A stretch of 64,000 nt of DNA from the NCBI RefSeq assembly GCF_905163445.1, contig NC_053196.1:11309501-11373500 (forward strand), in the 5' to 3' direction. Both the position numbers and the translations under genes were made by a program. The notes below the pieces were generated by a model. That model saw nothing but the letters and a program-made list of their open reading frames with translations, did no database searches and was not told the origin of the DNA. Shown piece by piece: positions 1 to 12,239 of this stretch (position 1 is its first letter; each line of letters opens with the position of its first letter). This DNA is from Pararge aegeria. Its lineage: Eukaryota > Arthropoda > Insecta > Lepidoptera > Nymphalidae.

Positions 1-389
1 CGATGAAAAACATTTCAAGAGATTCTTTATGTCATTATTGGGTCTATAATCGACTTCAATTCTTAAAGTTTGCCTCCTTATAAAAGCTCTAGATAGGTAT
101 CGCGTCTCTATCGTCAAGCTTCGTCGTTGCTTAGCACCACCCTACATTTTTGAGATCGTGTTTATTACATCTCAAAAATTCATCGGAAAGCAGGGTTTTT
201 GTATCTAAAATATAAATCAATTTCATGTCATAAAGAACGCCATAACCTTGCCACAAGCGTTTGCTTTATTGCGTTTTTATTAAAACAAGTATTTCGGTTT
301 CTCTCAAGTTTCACATTTTCTATTACTGAATATAATTATTGCTCTAACCAGGTTGCTCTTCTAATAACTTTAAATGACATTGTGAGATG
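1..389. other. no gene seen
   Basis: AT-rich left edge. The only reading frame (from 199) is short, hydrophobic by composition and unlike any family I know. I see no convincing exon or complete repeat here. Confidence 0.4.
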
Positions 390-598
390 GTGATAACAAA
401 AAAAACACCCGGCTAAGTTTGGTGTGGGCTTCTTCTTAGACCAGGACGCGTTTGGAACCCTCGTAGCTTTAGTTTTAAGTTTACGAATGTGGTTATCGCC
501 ATCATATCACTACCGTGTAATTCTTATGTACGCACCAAAAGTGCCACCGTCTTGAATAAAGATATTTTTGACTTTGACTTTGTATTCGTAAGCTAAAT
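390..598 (+). repeat. non-LTR retrotransposon 3' tail
   Basis: An old interspersed element. It begins near an A-run followed by cacccggctaagtttg and ends in a short tandem tail gactttgactttg. The same block recurs inverted at 9005-9260 and 59815-60065, which defines it as a dispersed repeat. The hexamer-type tail and the lack of terminal inverted repeats fit the 3' end of a LINE. No coding part is left. Confidence 0.6.
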
Positions 599-849
599 TC
601 AGTTTTTAAAAATTTCTCAATGGTGTAAATCTTATGGCCCTCCAGTATTTTATTTTCACAATAACAATCAAACATAGAGCATGGAAACTATCGCCTATAA
701 ACAGAGCAAGACTTGCTGCGTGAAACACGTCCATAAAACCGGCAACCACTTAAGACCCTTAAGACTTTTTTTTTTAAGAAGAAGAGAGAAGAAACACTTT
801 ATTGCACGTATAACATACAGAAAAAGAAACAGTAACGGCCGGTCCGGTT

Positions 850-1085
850 GACGGCCGATTGGCGCAGTTTGTAGCTACCCTGCTTTCTGAATCCAAGGCC
901 GTGGGTTCGATTCCCACAATTGAAAAATGTTTGTGTGATGAGCATGAATGTTTTTCAGTGTCTGGGTGTTTATATGTATATTATTCATAAAAATATTCAT
1001 CAGTCATCTACCCATAACACAAGCTACGCTTACTTTGTGGCGATGTGTTCGTTGTCGTAGTATATAAATATATAAAAAAATAGTA
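850..1085 (+). repeat. SINE-A, full length (tRNA-derived)
   Basis: The head resembles a tRNA with RNA polymerase III boxes: an A-box-like ttggcgcag segment and a perfect B-box core ggttcgattcccac. A conserved body follows (ttcagtgtctgggtgttta, cataacacaagctacgctta), and the end is AT-rich. About 12 copies occur in this window on both strands. It is not a functional tRNA gene, because no cloverleaf closes. Confidence 0.85.
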
Positions 1086-1464
1086 AGGAGTACACAGCAC
1101 AAAATGTAACACAATTTTCATGGTCCAGAAGGAAAAAATCCCTTCGGACTTCTGCCTGATGGCAGGGCATGTCCGACTTGCACGGACTGTCCATGTCATA
1201 TCTGCCAGGTCTGTACGGAACCGGGTACTTCATGCCGACCTTCTTCAAGCGTTTCCCCTCTTTTTGTTCTCATCTCTTTTTCGTTCCTCTCTCCTCACCA
1301 TATGCTTCTTAGCATTCGTGAATATTTTTGCCATTCCTCTTCACTGGAGAGCATGCACGCTTTGGGAGTCTACATTATTGCTCGCTCCCTGTGGTATAGA
1401 TCTCAAGTCTGTTCAAGCAGGACACTCAAAAATCGCAATTCGCTCTCTTAAGACCCCTTAAGAC

Positions 1465-1550
1465 TGGAACACAGCATTGTAACAATGCTGCTCGGGGCCA
1501 GAAATAAGCATGATAGCAGTTCCCCGGATGAGCTATGTTAAATAAAGCTC
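1465..1550 (+). repeat. fragment of interspersed repeat F
   Basis: The block cagcattgtaacaatgctgc followed by gccagaaataagcatg recurs at 31805-31920, 32460-32640, 44310-44580 (inverted), 47830-48020 and 61235-61445. It is an old dispersed element of unknown class, with no coding capacity in this window. Confidence 0.5.
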
Positions 1551-2539
1551 TTTTAGATAGAAGTAGGCATTACTTTGCGGAAATCCATGATACTTCGCGA
1601 AAATTTTTCGCGGAGTATAGCAAATTAAGCTTAATTTTCATAATACAAAAAGCTCTACTAAAATCTACGGGTAAAATACATAAAAGACATTCTATAGGGA
1701 AATTGGCTTTGATATCCGTGTTCCTATATATATATTGTAACAAAGTAACAAAAAAAAAACAACAAAGATTTTTCATTTAATAAGTGCCTACTAGACACGT
1801 GGAATATATTCGGGTATCTTGACATAGCGTAGTAAGCGCGAGGTGTGTAATTGAGTTACGGAGCCTTTGACGCCCGCCCTAACGAGGTTTGTGCCACTTG
1901 CGTACCTCCTACTGGATTCCCCGATACAATGGAGGTGGCTAACTATCACTATATCTATATATGTATGCTTCGTGATGCCCGTCGAGAATCTTTCGGTTAT
2001 TTGTCGCAGGATAAACTGAACATTAGAAACTTTGAATTGCTCTTTTTAAAGTCAAGTGTAATATTATAGAGCTATATCTAAAGGTTAGTTAAGTAGAGCA
2101 GTATCCGGAATCGCAATTCCTTCTCGTGCCACTCGTGGAACGAGTTGTTGGTACGAAGACGAGTAAATCCTCAATACGATCATTTTTCATCGAAATACAA
2201 TCCGACAAAAATCAACGAAAAACTTGGAATTATCAGGTCGTAGTATGGAAATTGTTGGGTGTCCATCTGCGTATCTCGGAGAGCACGTTCAGCCGTCTGC
2301 TTTGTTATTATCACTAACACAACATCATTTTCGTCTAGTCAACCAATGGACGTGCACTGCTGGATATAAATGTTTTGTAGGGAGTTCAATACCACGGTCT
2401 CGGGTATCGGCTTGGGTCCAACTTACCTACTGTCATAATAATTGCTAAACCCTACAAACCCGCATTGAAGCATGGTTGGTCTATACTCTAAAACCCTTTG
2501 TAATGAGAGAGGACGCATATGCCCAGCAATGGATTGATG

Positions 2540-2745
2540 GCCTGATAATGATAATAAGTATTAAGAAAACTATCATCGAAAGGACGTCAATTACACCTGG
2601 TGGTAAATGATGTCGCAGACAAAGATGCAGTAGCGGGCTAATCCAGCCATAACTTGAGATCAGATCTAGAAAAATTAGAAATTATTTATTCCTAAATTGC
2701 CCCAGGTGGAGATCAAACTCTCATATGACTACAGTGCTCACCAAT
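2540..2745 (+). repeat. fragment of interspersed repeat C
   Basis: Contains acctggtggtaaatgatg followed by gtagcgggctaa. The same phrases recur at 10430-10800, 12240-12660, 15480-15600, 19505-19790, 47400-47640, 50040-50190, 50860-51050, 58580-58760 and 59560-59810. The class is not determined. Its many degenerate copies indicate age. Confidence 0.5.
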
Positions 2746-4479
2746 GCGCCTTGAAGGCTTAAATGTTTTAGTACAAAACTCTCATCATTGCCGTAGGCTA
2801 TAATATAGATAAAGTGTCACAAACCTCGTTAGAGCGGGTGGCGGAAGGTCCTAAATTCAATTATACGCCTTTCGCTTACTAACTATGTGAATATACTTGA
2901 TTATGATTTTACAACGATCGGGACAGACTTAATGTTTGTTAACTTCACTTTGATAGAAAATATCACACTTCAAAACTGTTAGAACTGCACTTTTTTACCT
3001 CTGAGATAAAGGGATTCGATTATTTTTGGCAAAGTGTTTCTGTTTGGTTATTGACGGAGAAAACATCACCTGATTGAAAATCATCGCCTATATACTAAGT
3101 ACGACTGGGCATACAAGGACCACTTCATACAAAATGCCACCCTGTTTTTTCACATTTTAATTTATTACATCGGCACCGAAACACTTCAGTGCTGTTTGGT
3201 GGCAGAACTAAGCATGGCCATAGTCCTTCTACTGGCTCTGTCTCAACAAACTCTACTACCTTCTACTATAATTGTGAGCAATAATGCACATTCTCGGATT
3301 GAATGGATAAGGTACGAAAACGCGCCCTAATTGTATCTACCTCAGATACAAAACTATGTAACTGCTGCTGTAAAAATGCAAAAAACAAATATAAAAATCG
3401 CGTCATTTTAGTTTGATAAACTTATTATTATATTTTACTTTAAGTGAAAGTCTTGTTTGGCCGTGTCAAAGATTAGCTTGTTCAAACCAACAGAAACAGA
3501 TGGAAAAAACATTTTCTAAACGCTTGTTTGGAAAATGTTTATTCTGATAGTACCTATATAGTAAAGTACCTCAACGAAGCGGTAGAATAAAAATTTTCTA
3601 AACGCTTGTTTGGTTTATACTATCAGTGAAGTACCTCACTTAAGCCATTTGAAATAACAGTGTTAGGGTTTATTTTGAAATAACAGTGTGCTGATTTTCA
3701 TCGTGCTGATCTATGGACTAGAGATGGAGCTAATTTGACGCCATATAAATCATAGTTAACTTTTACGCGATCGAATAGATAAAAAAATCTCGCACTCAGC
3801 ACGCAGGTAAAAACTTTTCTTCTTTGCCTTGACAATTACATACTAGGTATATGCCGTTTCCGCAAAGCAAACGGCTAACCGTTTTTCAATATTAATATGA
3901 CTAATATTTAACTCACTCGTCTCGAACTAAGAAGTGGATCCGACTCCAATGGGTGGGATTTAAACCCAATAACTTTCGTTTTGCTCCACTACATTAATCG
4001 TTGAGCTATTGAGAATAAAGTTACTACTGCCCTTGTTCCAACAACTCATCCGAAATCAAGATAAATTATCCACACTCGCGTTTGACAACCGCGTGGTAAC
4101 TTCTTAGCTTAGAGTTGAGAAAACCTGGATGTGCTTTATTAACAATTAAACCAGTTTAGGTATTGAATGACCAAAATAAATAATCTCAGTGATACAATTA
4201 GAAAGGAAATAACAGTAGAGAATCTTTAGGGTAAATTTATGTCATATTGGCTTTTTTTGTCTTTATAACAGCACTCGGGCACCCCCAGTGGTTCAACAAT
4301 AACTTGAAATTATTGATTTGAAAGTTGTTTAAACTATTATACGAATATTATATATTACTTGCTTTTGTGACACTCACAAGATAACATCAGAAGGAAACCA
4401 ACGAACAAAATATATATTTTCAGTTCAAAGTTTTGTGTAAGTTAATGAAATGTTAATGAAAGCTTCATTACACAGCTTT

Positions 4480-5030
4480 TTGATATAAGTTGTCGACGGT
4501 GGGCGAAAAACGCTGCCAATGTTTATTTCGATTCAAAATTTGTTTTTGCGCGAAAGCTAAAACCGTTTGTACATACATTTTGTAGATCCACGTCGCACGT
4601 CGCCGTGTGAGCGCCACTTAAAGTCGCAGCCTCCGCATTATTAATGAGGGAGCCTTAGAGAAAATTAAATATAGCATTAGGCCCGGAAGCCCCGGATTGA
4701 GGGGGGGCGGTGGGGGGCTGAAGAAAGAGTAGGGGCATAACCCTTCCGCGCGACAATGCGGGTGCATAATTACGCATTTGTAAATTTTAAATGTCCCACC
4801 CACCTCATACAGCCTTTTGTATGGCGTGATTCGCGCTTTTACTGTGCCTTTAAACGCTTTGAAATGAATTCGTATGATGATGACGCGAGCTCGATTAACT
4901 CTAAATGCGACGATTTTCACGGCGACATGTAGGCATATGGGTATCATTATTGATAGCATGTAATGGTTAATATTTAATCGCTGGAATTTTATCGAACGTA
5001 CGCTGATGAGTAATGGAAGAGGTACAGCAT
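4480..5030. promoter_or_regulatory. candidate non-coding regulatory block
   Basis: Locally GC-richer, apparently non-repetitive DNA with homeodomain-type TTAATGA/ATTAAT cores inside an AT-rich, repeat-laden flank. It lies about 8-9 kb 5' of the first visible Runx exon. A 140-codon minus-strand reading frame overlaps it, but it shows no protein-like features (see rejected list). The regulatory role is inference from composition and position only. Confidence 0.25.
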
Positions 5031-5279
5031 TCCATTGCAACAGGAGTTACAGTGTCAATACGTCTATAGGTGTATTTATACTGTAACTTCTGTTTCAAAT
5101 AAAGGCATTGTTCACCTAGTGGTTGCATGTTCGATTGCGTGGGATTACACAGGTTTGATGCCCGGTTCAGACTATTCTTTTTATATATTTCTTTTAGCTT
5201 TTCTGTTAACAGTTCTTGGCAAGTGAATTAAGAATTTGTCATGGTCTTACCCTATATATATCGGAGAGTATGATAAGTT

Positions 5280-5720
5280 TTTCGGAATTTCGGAATCAAG
5301 ATTGAGGGCAGTGGCATGATGGCACAAGAGAGCGTCATGCCGGTTTCCGTAACGGCATACGGACACATGTTTCACATAAAAAACACCCACATCCTAAAAT
5401 CAGATAATTTTAACAATAGCCCCGCTAAAACACCCGAAATGACATCGGGACCTTAAAAACAATCTCAGCCATTCCCGACGGCATTACATCGAAAGGTTAA
5501 TTAAGATAAACAAAAAGGGGTTAAACAAAATCAATAGAGGCAAATTCATTAAGTGCTAAGTAGATTGAAATCCAACATGGCGCGCAAGATGGCGTCGGGT
5601 TAAGCGCGTTGACAAAGCGGCCTCGTTAGTTCGCGAGCCCTCTTATTAACCTTATGATGTACGGAGAGCATTCGTCTTGCCTTGCGTCAGAGGCTACCGA
5701 CGTGGTTTCGCTTAAACTAA
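5280..5720. promoter_or_regulatory. candidate non-coding regulatory block
   Basis: A stretch without the window's known repeats, with higher complexity and GC than its flanks, including ggttaattaagataaac (paired-type homeodomain core TAATTA-like) and an atggcgcgcaagatggcg segment. No open exon with splice sites is visible. A good candidate for a conserved enhancer of the Runx locus, but conservation cannot be tested here. Confidence 0.25.
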
Positions 5721-5844
5721 AATATAAGTTGGGATGGATTTTTGGACGTAACCGTGCAAAGTCGCATAAAGAGAAAACTACAAGTTTATATTAACTAAAG
5801 AAAATTATGCTTGAATATCGAGGCTACATAAGGAAGCTATATAA

Positions 5845-6215
5845 TTAGAAGCGGTAAAGGGGGTAAGGCTTCGGTTTCCCTTAAGGGAGGATCGAGTTTG
5901 AAGTATGTACCTCTAACTTATTGGAGTTTCTTCACCGCTAAAGCATTTGATAGGAACGTAACTATTATGTTCTTATCACGTGCTGAAGAAGAAACGGTAA
6001 AGCGGTAACGATGAAGGAAAACACCATGTGGAAATCTGCATGTCTGAGAGTTTTCGATAATGTCTTCAAGGCCGTGTGAAGTCTACCAATATGCACTTGG
6101 CAAGCGTGGTGGACTACGGGCTAAGCTCTTGCCATTCTGAGAGGAGACCCGTGCCAAGGCACGGATGAGGCCACTAAAGCAGTGGGTCGGTAATGGATAA
6201 ATGATAAGAAAGAGA
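5845..6215 (+). repeat. SINE-B, degenerate full-length copy
   Basis: Carries the SINE-B body: gatgaaggaaaacaccatg, gcatgtctgagagttttcg, gcgtggtggactacgggc and gaggagacccgtgcc. The head is diverged. SINE-B recurs about 14 times here. Better copies have a tRNA-like head with a gttcgaatccca B box. Confidence 0.7.
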
Positions 6216-7419
6216 AACCGAAAATACGACCTAATACTACAGAGCAAGATTTAAAGAAAACCAAGTATGGGACGAAGAAGAAAATCTTGGCTGGTAAACC
6301 AACGACTATGGTTTAGAAAAACTCGTTCCATATTTAGAGCCGCGGCATCAAAGAAACAATTAGCCTCAATGATCGCCGACCTTCGAAGAAAGATGGCACT
6401 TAAAAAGAAGTAGATGTGTTTGGAAGTGGTTTGTGAGTTTGAGCCAGAAAGGCGGATTACTTCCTGAAGAGCTCAGATTAATCAATAACTTCATTCCTAC
6501 TAATTTTATGAATGGGCTTGTACGGCGATTGCTCAACCAAGCAATAGAATAACTGGATCTTGCATAGACATTAGATCTTATGTACCGAATAGACAGCTTT
6601 TCTGTCCCAGACCTAAATAAACCTAGAAATAAACCATTCCTATCGGTCTATCCCACTAAAACAATACTGTTCTGAAGTTTTTGTGCTAAAGTGCAAAATT
6701 TTATGAAATCTTGAGAAAGTTGTGCTGCAAACCGTTTTATTGATCCGGTACGATGTCGCGTAGAAACCGACTTTGAAAATTAAACAAGGTTTAATTAATA
6801 TAACCATATTCTTTCCACTACCATCTTCAATTGTCTTCTCAAGTGATAATACAGTTTAAGGTTGTAGCGCCAGCCGAGATGTAAGTCAAGAACTAAGTTG
6901 TAGAGGAATAAAAAATACTACCTCTCGAAAGCTGCTGAGTACTGGTTTGTAACTATAACAGACTATGGAGGAAAAGTTTTGGTTTTACCTCTTTCTTCAT
7001 TACTACTCTCTTCCATTTTAAGATGTGTTTTTGGTCTGTTTACGTTCCTTATGAGAATATTTTTCTTGGTTTTGTCCAAATTTTCACATTTATTGAGTAA
7101 CTTCAAAACTATGAAGCGTAGAAGTAAATGTTACGTATCTATAAAGTTATGAAGGGTAACATATTTGTTGATACTTTAATAAAGATTTAAAAAAAAAAGT
7201 AGTCTTCGAACCTGCGCTGGGGGCCACCCAGCAGTTCCCAGTACACTAAAAGATTGAAATTTCATTAAAGTGTCCAATGGATTAGAGCCTACCAAGTAAC
7301 CGTTGAAATTATTTGAAAGAACACAGATCAGCCCTAAAACTCGAACTCCTAAAAAGACACTCACAAGATTTGAAGTGATGTAGAATAATTATTCAAAAGT
7401 GTCCTCACCCTTTAAAGCC

Positions 7420-7710
7420 TTTCACTAATCACCGAGGGACTTAAAAATTCTACCCTAATCCCAAGGCCATCGGAATCACACTGAAGACGATAACACTTTT
7501 ATCCGCATAATCCGAATCGTCTTCGCGGATTAACAGTGGGAAAGCAGGGAAAAATGCAAGACGCAATCTAGCAAATGGCATTAAAATGTTTGGCTCAACC
7601 CTCTCGTCGCGGTGCTATTTTTCAAACTGAAAAAAATCCCTTCGAACGGAGTAATGTAGCGGACTGGCACGTCTTGGGAGGCGGCCCGGTCCGAATTAAT
7701 GTGCGTTGGA
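7420..7710. promoter_or_regulatory. candidate non-coding regulatory block
   Basis: Non-repetitive block with locally raised GC (for example gaggcggcccggtccg near 7680). The overlapping 62-codon frames on the plus strand have no homology that I recognise and no splice context. Listed as possible cis-regulatory DNA; weak. Confidence 0.15.
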
Positions 7711-9004
7711 AACGTTTTGATACTTTACTTTCCTTGATATTGTTTTTCGGTTTGTTTACGTAAAAGTTTTGAATGAAAATCACCTGGGAGCTTACTACCT
7801 ATGCTTAGAGCAGTATCAATTAATAACATTTATAAAGTTTTGTTTAGTTCTCAATATTAGGACGTCAAAGTACCTATACCAAAAAATCTGACAATAATAC
7901 TGTTTTATGCCTCCGCTTATTAAACACTGGATTTTATCACTCAAGTTTACTCAAGATCTAGTTTGTTAGAGAAATTAAAATCACGGATGACTTGTATTGT
8001 AAATCAAACTATTAGGTATTCATAACTTAATGTTATTTAGTTACAGTCATACGAAGCGTTTTTCCAATAAAGTCAGTGTGACTATATTTTTTTGAAACAA
8101 AAACAGTTTAATTATCCTCAACACATCTGATGTTATGGATGTCACCACGTTATTTAAAAACATTGTTGTGTTATTTCTTTAAAATAAAAGATCCGCAAAA
8201 AGTTATAAAAACAAAATATTATTACTATTGTCAATACTGTAATAACCCCAGCGCTGTTTTGAACTAGTCTTAAATACATATTTTTATTTTGATCTTGCAT
8301 GTTCAACCGCTCTACACGCCGATTACACACTGTGAACACAGAGCAAAGAATTCCAGCATTTTTAACGAATGCAAATGGTCTGGCGCTACCCTTTCTTCTG
8401 CAACTTTGAACAGCGAATACGAAACGAAACAATGCCCTTTAGTTTTAGGGTTGAATAGACGTATATTATGTTTCATATGAATTCGTTTACAAACAAAAAG
8501 TGCGTTTAAAGTTTAGATTCATTATTGTTTAAATAACATGTACTTTAATTTTGACTTCACTGTGCTCTACAAGATACTTAAATAAATAAAAATACAAGCA
8601 CACATCGTACTAGCATACCTCAGATGTTTTGTAGTATACTGTGGTCTTAACAATGGTTTTAACATACATTGTAATAATTTAATTTTTATTATCTTAAAGT
8701 TACTTTAGTTTAGATAACAGTTCAAGGTTAAGCATTTTTTAAGATCTTGATTATCGATGGTCATAAGGAAACATCTCAAATTCTTGTTAGCAGACTTTAC
8801 AAAAAGGAGGCTACTAAGCGACTTCAGAATTATTTTATCTTAATCAAAGATGGCTAATTTTTTTGGTAGAAATCTATAGGAGTACAAAAATAAATCATTA
8901 ATTGTACTGATATAAAAAACGACGTTCATTTTCAAATAAAAGATAGCTGAGTTTTTAAAAAATATATATTGGTTTATCAGGCATATTATCATTCAACTAA
9001 GAAG

Positions 9005-9260
9005 GCTGGTTCAAAGTCAAAGTCAAAGTCAAAAATATCTTTATTCAAGTAGGCCCACAGGTGGCACTTTTGATGCGTACTTAAGAATTACACGGTAGTG
9101 AGATGATGGCGATAACCACATTCGTAAACTTAAGAAGAAGCCCACAACAAACTTAGCCGGGTGTTTTTATTTTTTTTTTTTTGTTATCGCCATCTCACAA
9201 TGTCATTTTAAATTATTAGAAGAGCAACTGGTTAGAGCAATAATTTACACCCAAGCTTTT
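9005..9260 (-). repeat. non-LTR retrotransposon 3' tail
   Basis: Inverted relative of 390-598. It starts with a tandem aagtcaaagtcaaagtcaaa run (the element's 3' tail on the other strand), then atctttattcaagtaggccc, and ends at a T-run preceded by acttagccgggtg. Confidence 0.65.
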
Positions 9261-9377
9261 TTTGTCGTTTACGTAGTCCTTTATACTATAATAGGACTTT
9301 TCTATAAAGGTAGGTCGTAGGTCGGACCACGGTCCCTTAACGTTGCGTACTAGTTGAATGAGTTAGTCATTAAATAA

Positions 9378-9395
9378 TACGCCGAATTCGGCGTA
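9378..9395. repeat. perfect 18-bp palindrome
   Basis: TACGCCGAATTCGGCGTA equals its own reverse complement. Function unknown. Confidence 0.6.
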
Positions 9396-9449
9396 GGCGA
9401 GTTAGTATTTTATGTCGTATCAACTTAGCAGAAAAAATTAATATCGTTG

Positions 9450-9665
9450 CAAATAAATTCAAAATTTATTTATTTCAAGGCTTACTCTACAAGCACTTAA
9501 AAAACATCAAGTCTTACTGTTTGCAGTGACTTTACCACCGGTTTGGAAAGCAGATTCTAACGAGAAAAAGCCGGCAAGAAACTCAGCAGTTGTTCTTTTC
9601 CAACAGCATTTTACATTTGGACAGTCATTTTGTATCTTGTAAGAGATGAAAGCGGAGCCGGATGC
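9450..9665. repeat. LINE 3'-end fragment
   Basis: Contains aattcaaaatttatttattt, cagtgactttaccaccgg and agccggcaagaaactcagca. A related diverged piece lies at 29985-30100. This layout matches worn non-LTR element 3' ends; no reverse transcriptase remains. Confidence 0.5.
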
Positions 9666-9899
9666 TTTCAAGCAACCTTGTCATTACAAATTCCTTAATT
9701 GTATAGTAACCAATGGAATGTAAGAAATGTGTTTTAACATATTCTTTAAACTTTTAATATAGTTTACAATATAAGACAAATTAGAAAAAATAGAGTGTAA
9801 ATCTTACTTCACTTTAAATTATTATGTTACCTTTGCATTTAAAGGCGATTATATTATCAGGTTATCCATAAACTAAATCTTTAATACCAATCAAGCTAA

Positions 9900-10320
9900 C
9901 GAAGTACGCTACAAGCCTTTCAGCCTGCGTCCAACAAAGATTCAATATCTCGCACCATTATCGTAAAAGCTTCGAGGCGTGATTAAACTAAATCCTCAAA
10001 AAGCGGCTTTTGTCTAATTGCATCCATGAACTACCTATAAACGCTAAGCGGTCGGATTCAAAATAATGTGTTTAACATTTTCGCAGCGACGGTATCAACG
10101 GCATAAAACGCCCTGTAATTTATTCTATTGCTGAAAGGGTTGGGCTGTGCGGGGTGGGAATTACCCAAGGTGGGTGCTAAAGGGTTAAGCCGAATATACG
10201 GGGTCGCGCCGGCGAACTTTGTTAATTTATGCGCTTAAAAATGTCAACTGGAAATTATGACGCCGAAACACATTTCCTATTTCATTAATGTGTTTATGAT
10301 GATACGCATTGTTTTATTTT
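9900..10320. promoter_or_regulatory. candidate non-coding regulatory block
   Basis: The clearest of the unique, higher-complexity blocks upstream of the Runx exons, with a GC-rich centre (tgtgcggggtgggaattacc, acggggtcgcgccggcg). It has no splice-bounded reading frame and none of the window's repeat families. Inferred enhancer or silencer candidate. Confidence 0.3.
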
Positions 10321-10429
10321 TAAATCATCATGTTAATGCTCCCATGTTTTAATAGGGCCTCTACAAAAATAGGACTTATTTTTTTTTATTTCACTATAGG
10401 TGATTTCACTATAGTGAGATTGCAGGCTA

Positions 10430-10800
10430 CTCGACTGCAATCTCATCTAATCTGTGGTAATTGGTGACGAATTCTAACTACCGTTTGACATATTTACACG
10501 CATAATTAAATATATATAACAATGAACAAAAACAAATTCATAGATATTCTTATGAAAAAATTTAGATGTTAACCTGCTAGATTGTATGTCAGTTATATTA
10601 AACCCACATCTTTAGTTATATTAAATCGCTTTCCGGCACCGTCTGCCTTAGTAGGGGGGTAACTCGCAGCGGCCAGAGCCTCCCAGTCTAGACCTGAGAA
10701 AATTCAGAAATTATAAAAATTACCCCCACTGGGGATCGACCGCGGGACCTTTTACTCAAAACCAAGCGCTCAACGCTGCGCCACAGAGGTTGTCTAAAGA
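10430..10800 (+). repeat. interspersed repeat C (two fragments)
   Basis: gactgcaatctcatctaatc and, further on, cagcggccagagcctccca with gagaaaattcagaaattata. Both phrases are shared with copies at 50860-51050 and 59560-59810. Confidence 0.5.
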
Positions 10801-11097
10801 TTCTATTCATTTTCTTGCAATATTAAGTTTTGAAAGCATTAACTGTGTACACGTTGTGCAGGTAGTAACAAATCAATATTTTTTTGCCCGAGCCCTCATT
10901 ATTAATTCGGAATTCCAAGTCAAATATTTCCTTATTCAAACAGTGGGCCTGTTTCTTTGCACTCTTTCGATGCTTACATACAAAATTTGTACGTGGCACT
11001 GAGATGATGGTACCGCCATCAATTTAAATTTCAATTTATTCAGCACAATACATAATTTCACATTTATAGTACAATATTTATTATAAATTTAATCATA

Positions 11098-11360
11098 TAA
11101 ATAAATGAAATAAATAAACTAAGACAATACTCACATCGCCATCTAGCCCCAAAGTAAGCGTAGCTTGTGTTATGAATACTAAGATAACTGATGAATTTTT
11201 ATATGAATAATATATATAAATAATTATAAAATATACGTGTACCCAGACACTGAAAAACATTAACGTTCATCGCACCAACATTTTCCAGTTGTGGGAATCG
11301 AACCGACGGCCTTGGACTCAGAAAGCAGGGTCGCTGCCCACTGCGCCAATCGGCCATCAA
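11098..11360 (-). repeat. SINE-A, full length
   Basis: Complete inverted SINE-A. The AT-rich tail lies at the left, then acatcgccatctagcccc, and the tRNA-like head (gtgggaatcgaaccgacggc) at the right end. Open frames crossing it arise from the repeat, not from a gene. Confidence 0.85.
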
Positions 11361-11495
11361 CGTCAATATAATGTAACGTGTAGGTATAATGTACCTAAAC
11401 CCAGTTAGGGCGCAGCCATTTTTAAAATAAATAATTCTATGATTTTCAAAAACATAAGTAAGACATCGTAGAGTAGGGAAATCGATTTTATTGGG

Positions 11496-11566
11496 AATGC
11501 TTTTATGCCGTAAATGATAAATTATTTGATATTTAATCAAATAATAATTTACGGCATAAAAGCATT
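11496..11566. repeat. 71-bp foldback (hairpin) element
   Basis: Perfect 20-bp arms at 11496-11515 and 11547-11566 (aatgcttttatgccgtaaat and its complement). They enclose a second stem, 11521-11530 with 11536-11545. The whole segment can fold into one long hairpin. It may be a tiny MITE or a slippage-made palindrome. Confidence 0.75.
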
Positions 11567-11929
11567 GCTCTATGAGATGTTTATAAAATATTTTATTAAA
11601 TTCATTTTAATTTTTAGAGTTCCTAATAAAATCTGGCAAATGGTTAAATATTTTTATAGACATTGCGTATGGACTTTGCTTGTTGAGCGCTAATTTTGAA
11701 TAATCATTAATTATTATCCTCAGAAGGTACCTAAAGTTACCGTTTTTCAAATATGTCACATAAAAATAGATAAAATTCTATTTGTATTCCTCAAAAAGGC
11801 TATCTTGTTTGCTAAGACATTTTTGAATATCAACTGAACTAATTATTAAGCATCGAAGCTATGATGATTATTTTAACTTACAGAGTCTGCATTTTGTGAT
11901 TAATATAGAAGAGTATAAACGAAGTCCGA

Positions 11930-12150
11930 TTTAAAGCTTAAGATTTGAGTCGGAGACATCATTCAAACATTGGAAAACCGAAATCATTGTCGGTAGGTAA
12001 CAATTAAGGAGTGTTGCGAAGGAGATAAGGCGCGAATTGAAACACGTTCGGGGGGGAGCTCCTTACTTATTATTTAAATATTCCGCGACGAGTGCATTCA
12101 ATAGTTAACTTTAGTGGAGCGTGAAACTCATCGCTTCATTGTTTTGTAAT
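11930..12150. promoter_or_regulatory. candidate non-coding regulatory block
   Basis: Unique, repeat-free block with GC-rich islands (gaaggagataaggcgcg, cgttcggggggagctcc), about 1.2 kb 5' of the first visible Runx exon. No splice-bounded open frame. Regulatory role inferred only from position and composition. Confidence 0.25.
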
Positions 12151-12239
12151 GATGTACTAACAATATAAACGACTTATTTGCATATATTCTGGCGATGGTA
12201 TGTAGGTGCAGTGCAGTGTCAGAAGTAGGTAATTAAAAG

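Noticed and set aside
850..930. Possible tRNA gene
   Set aside because: Boxes A and B are present, but no acceptor stem or anticodon arm closes, and the segment recurs many times with the same downstream body: a SINE head, not a tRNA gene. The same holds for the SINE-B heads at 29348 and 53446.
1030..1461. Overlapping ORFs on both strands
   Set aside because: They cover a SINE-A tail and unassigned DNA. A short protein-like stretch (YPVPYRPGRYDMDSP) on the minus strand has no partner exon or recognisable family.
4618..5040. 140-codon minus-strand ORF
   Set aside because: Longest frame outside the Runx exon, but it has no domain, is full of unusual hydrophobic/basic mixtures and a proline run from a G-tract, lacks splice context and overlaps a candidate regulatory block. 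Probably chance.
11199..11540. 113-codon minus-strand ORF
   Set aside because: Runs through the SINE-A head and the foldback element; repeat-derived, like similar frames at 33934-34296, 38585-38887, 51912-52291 and 62497-62939.
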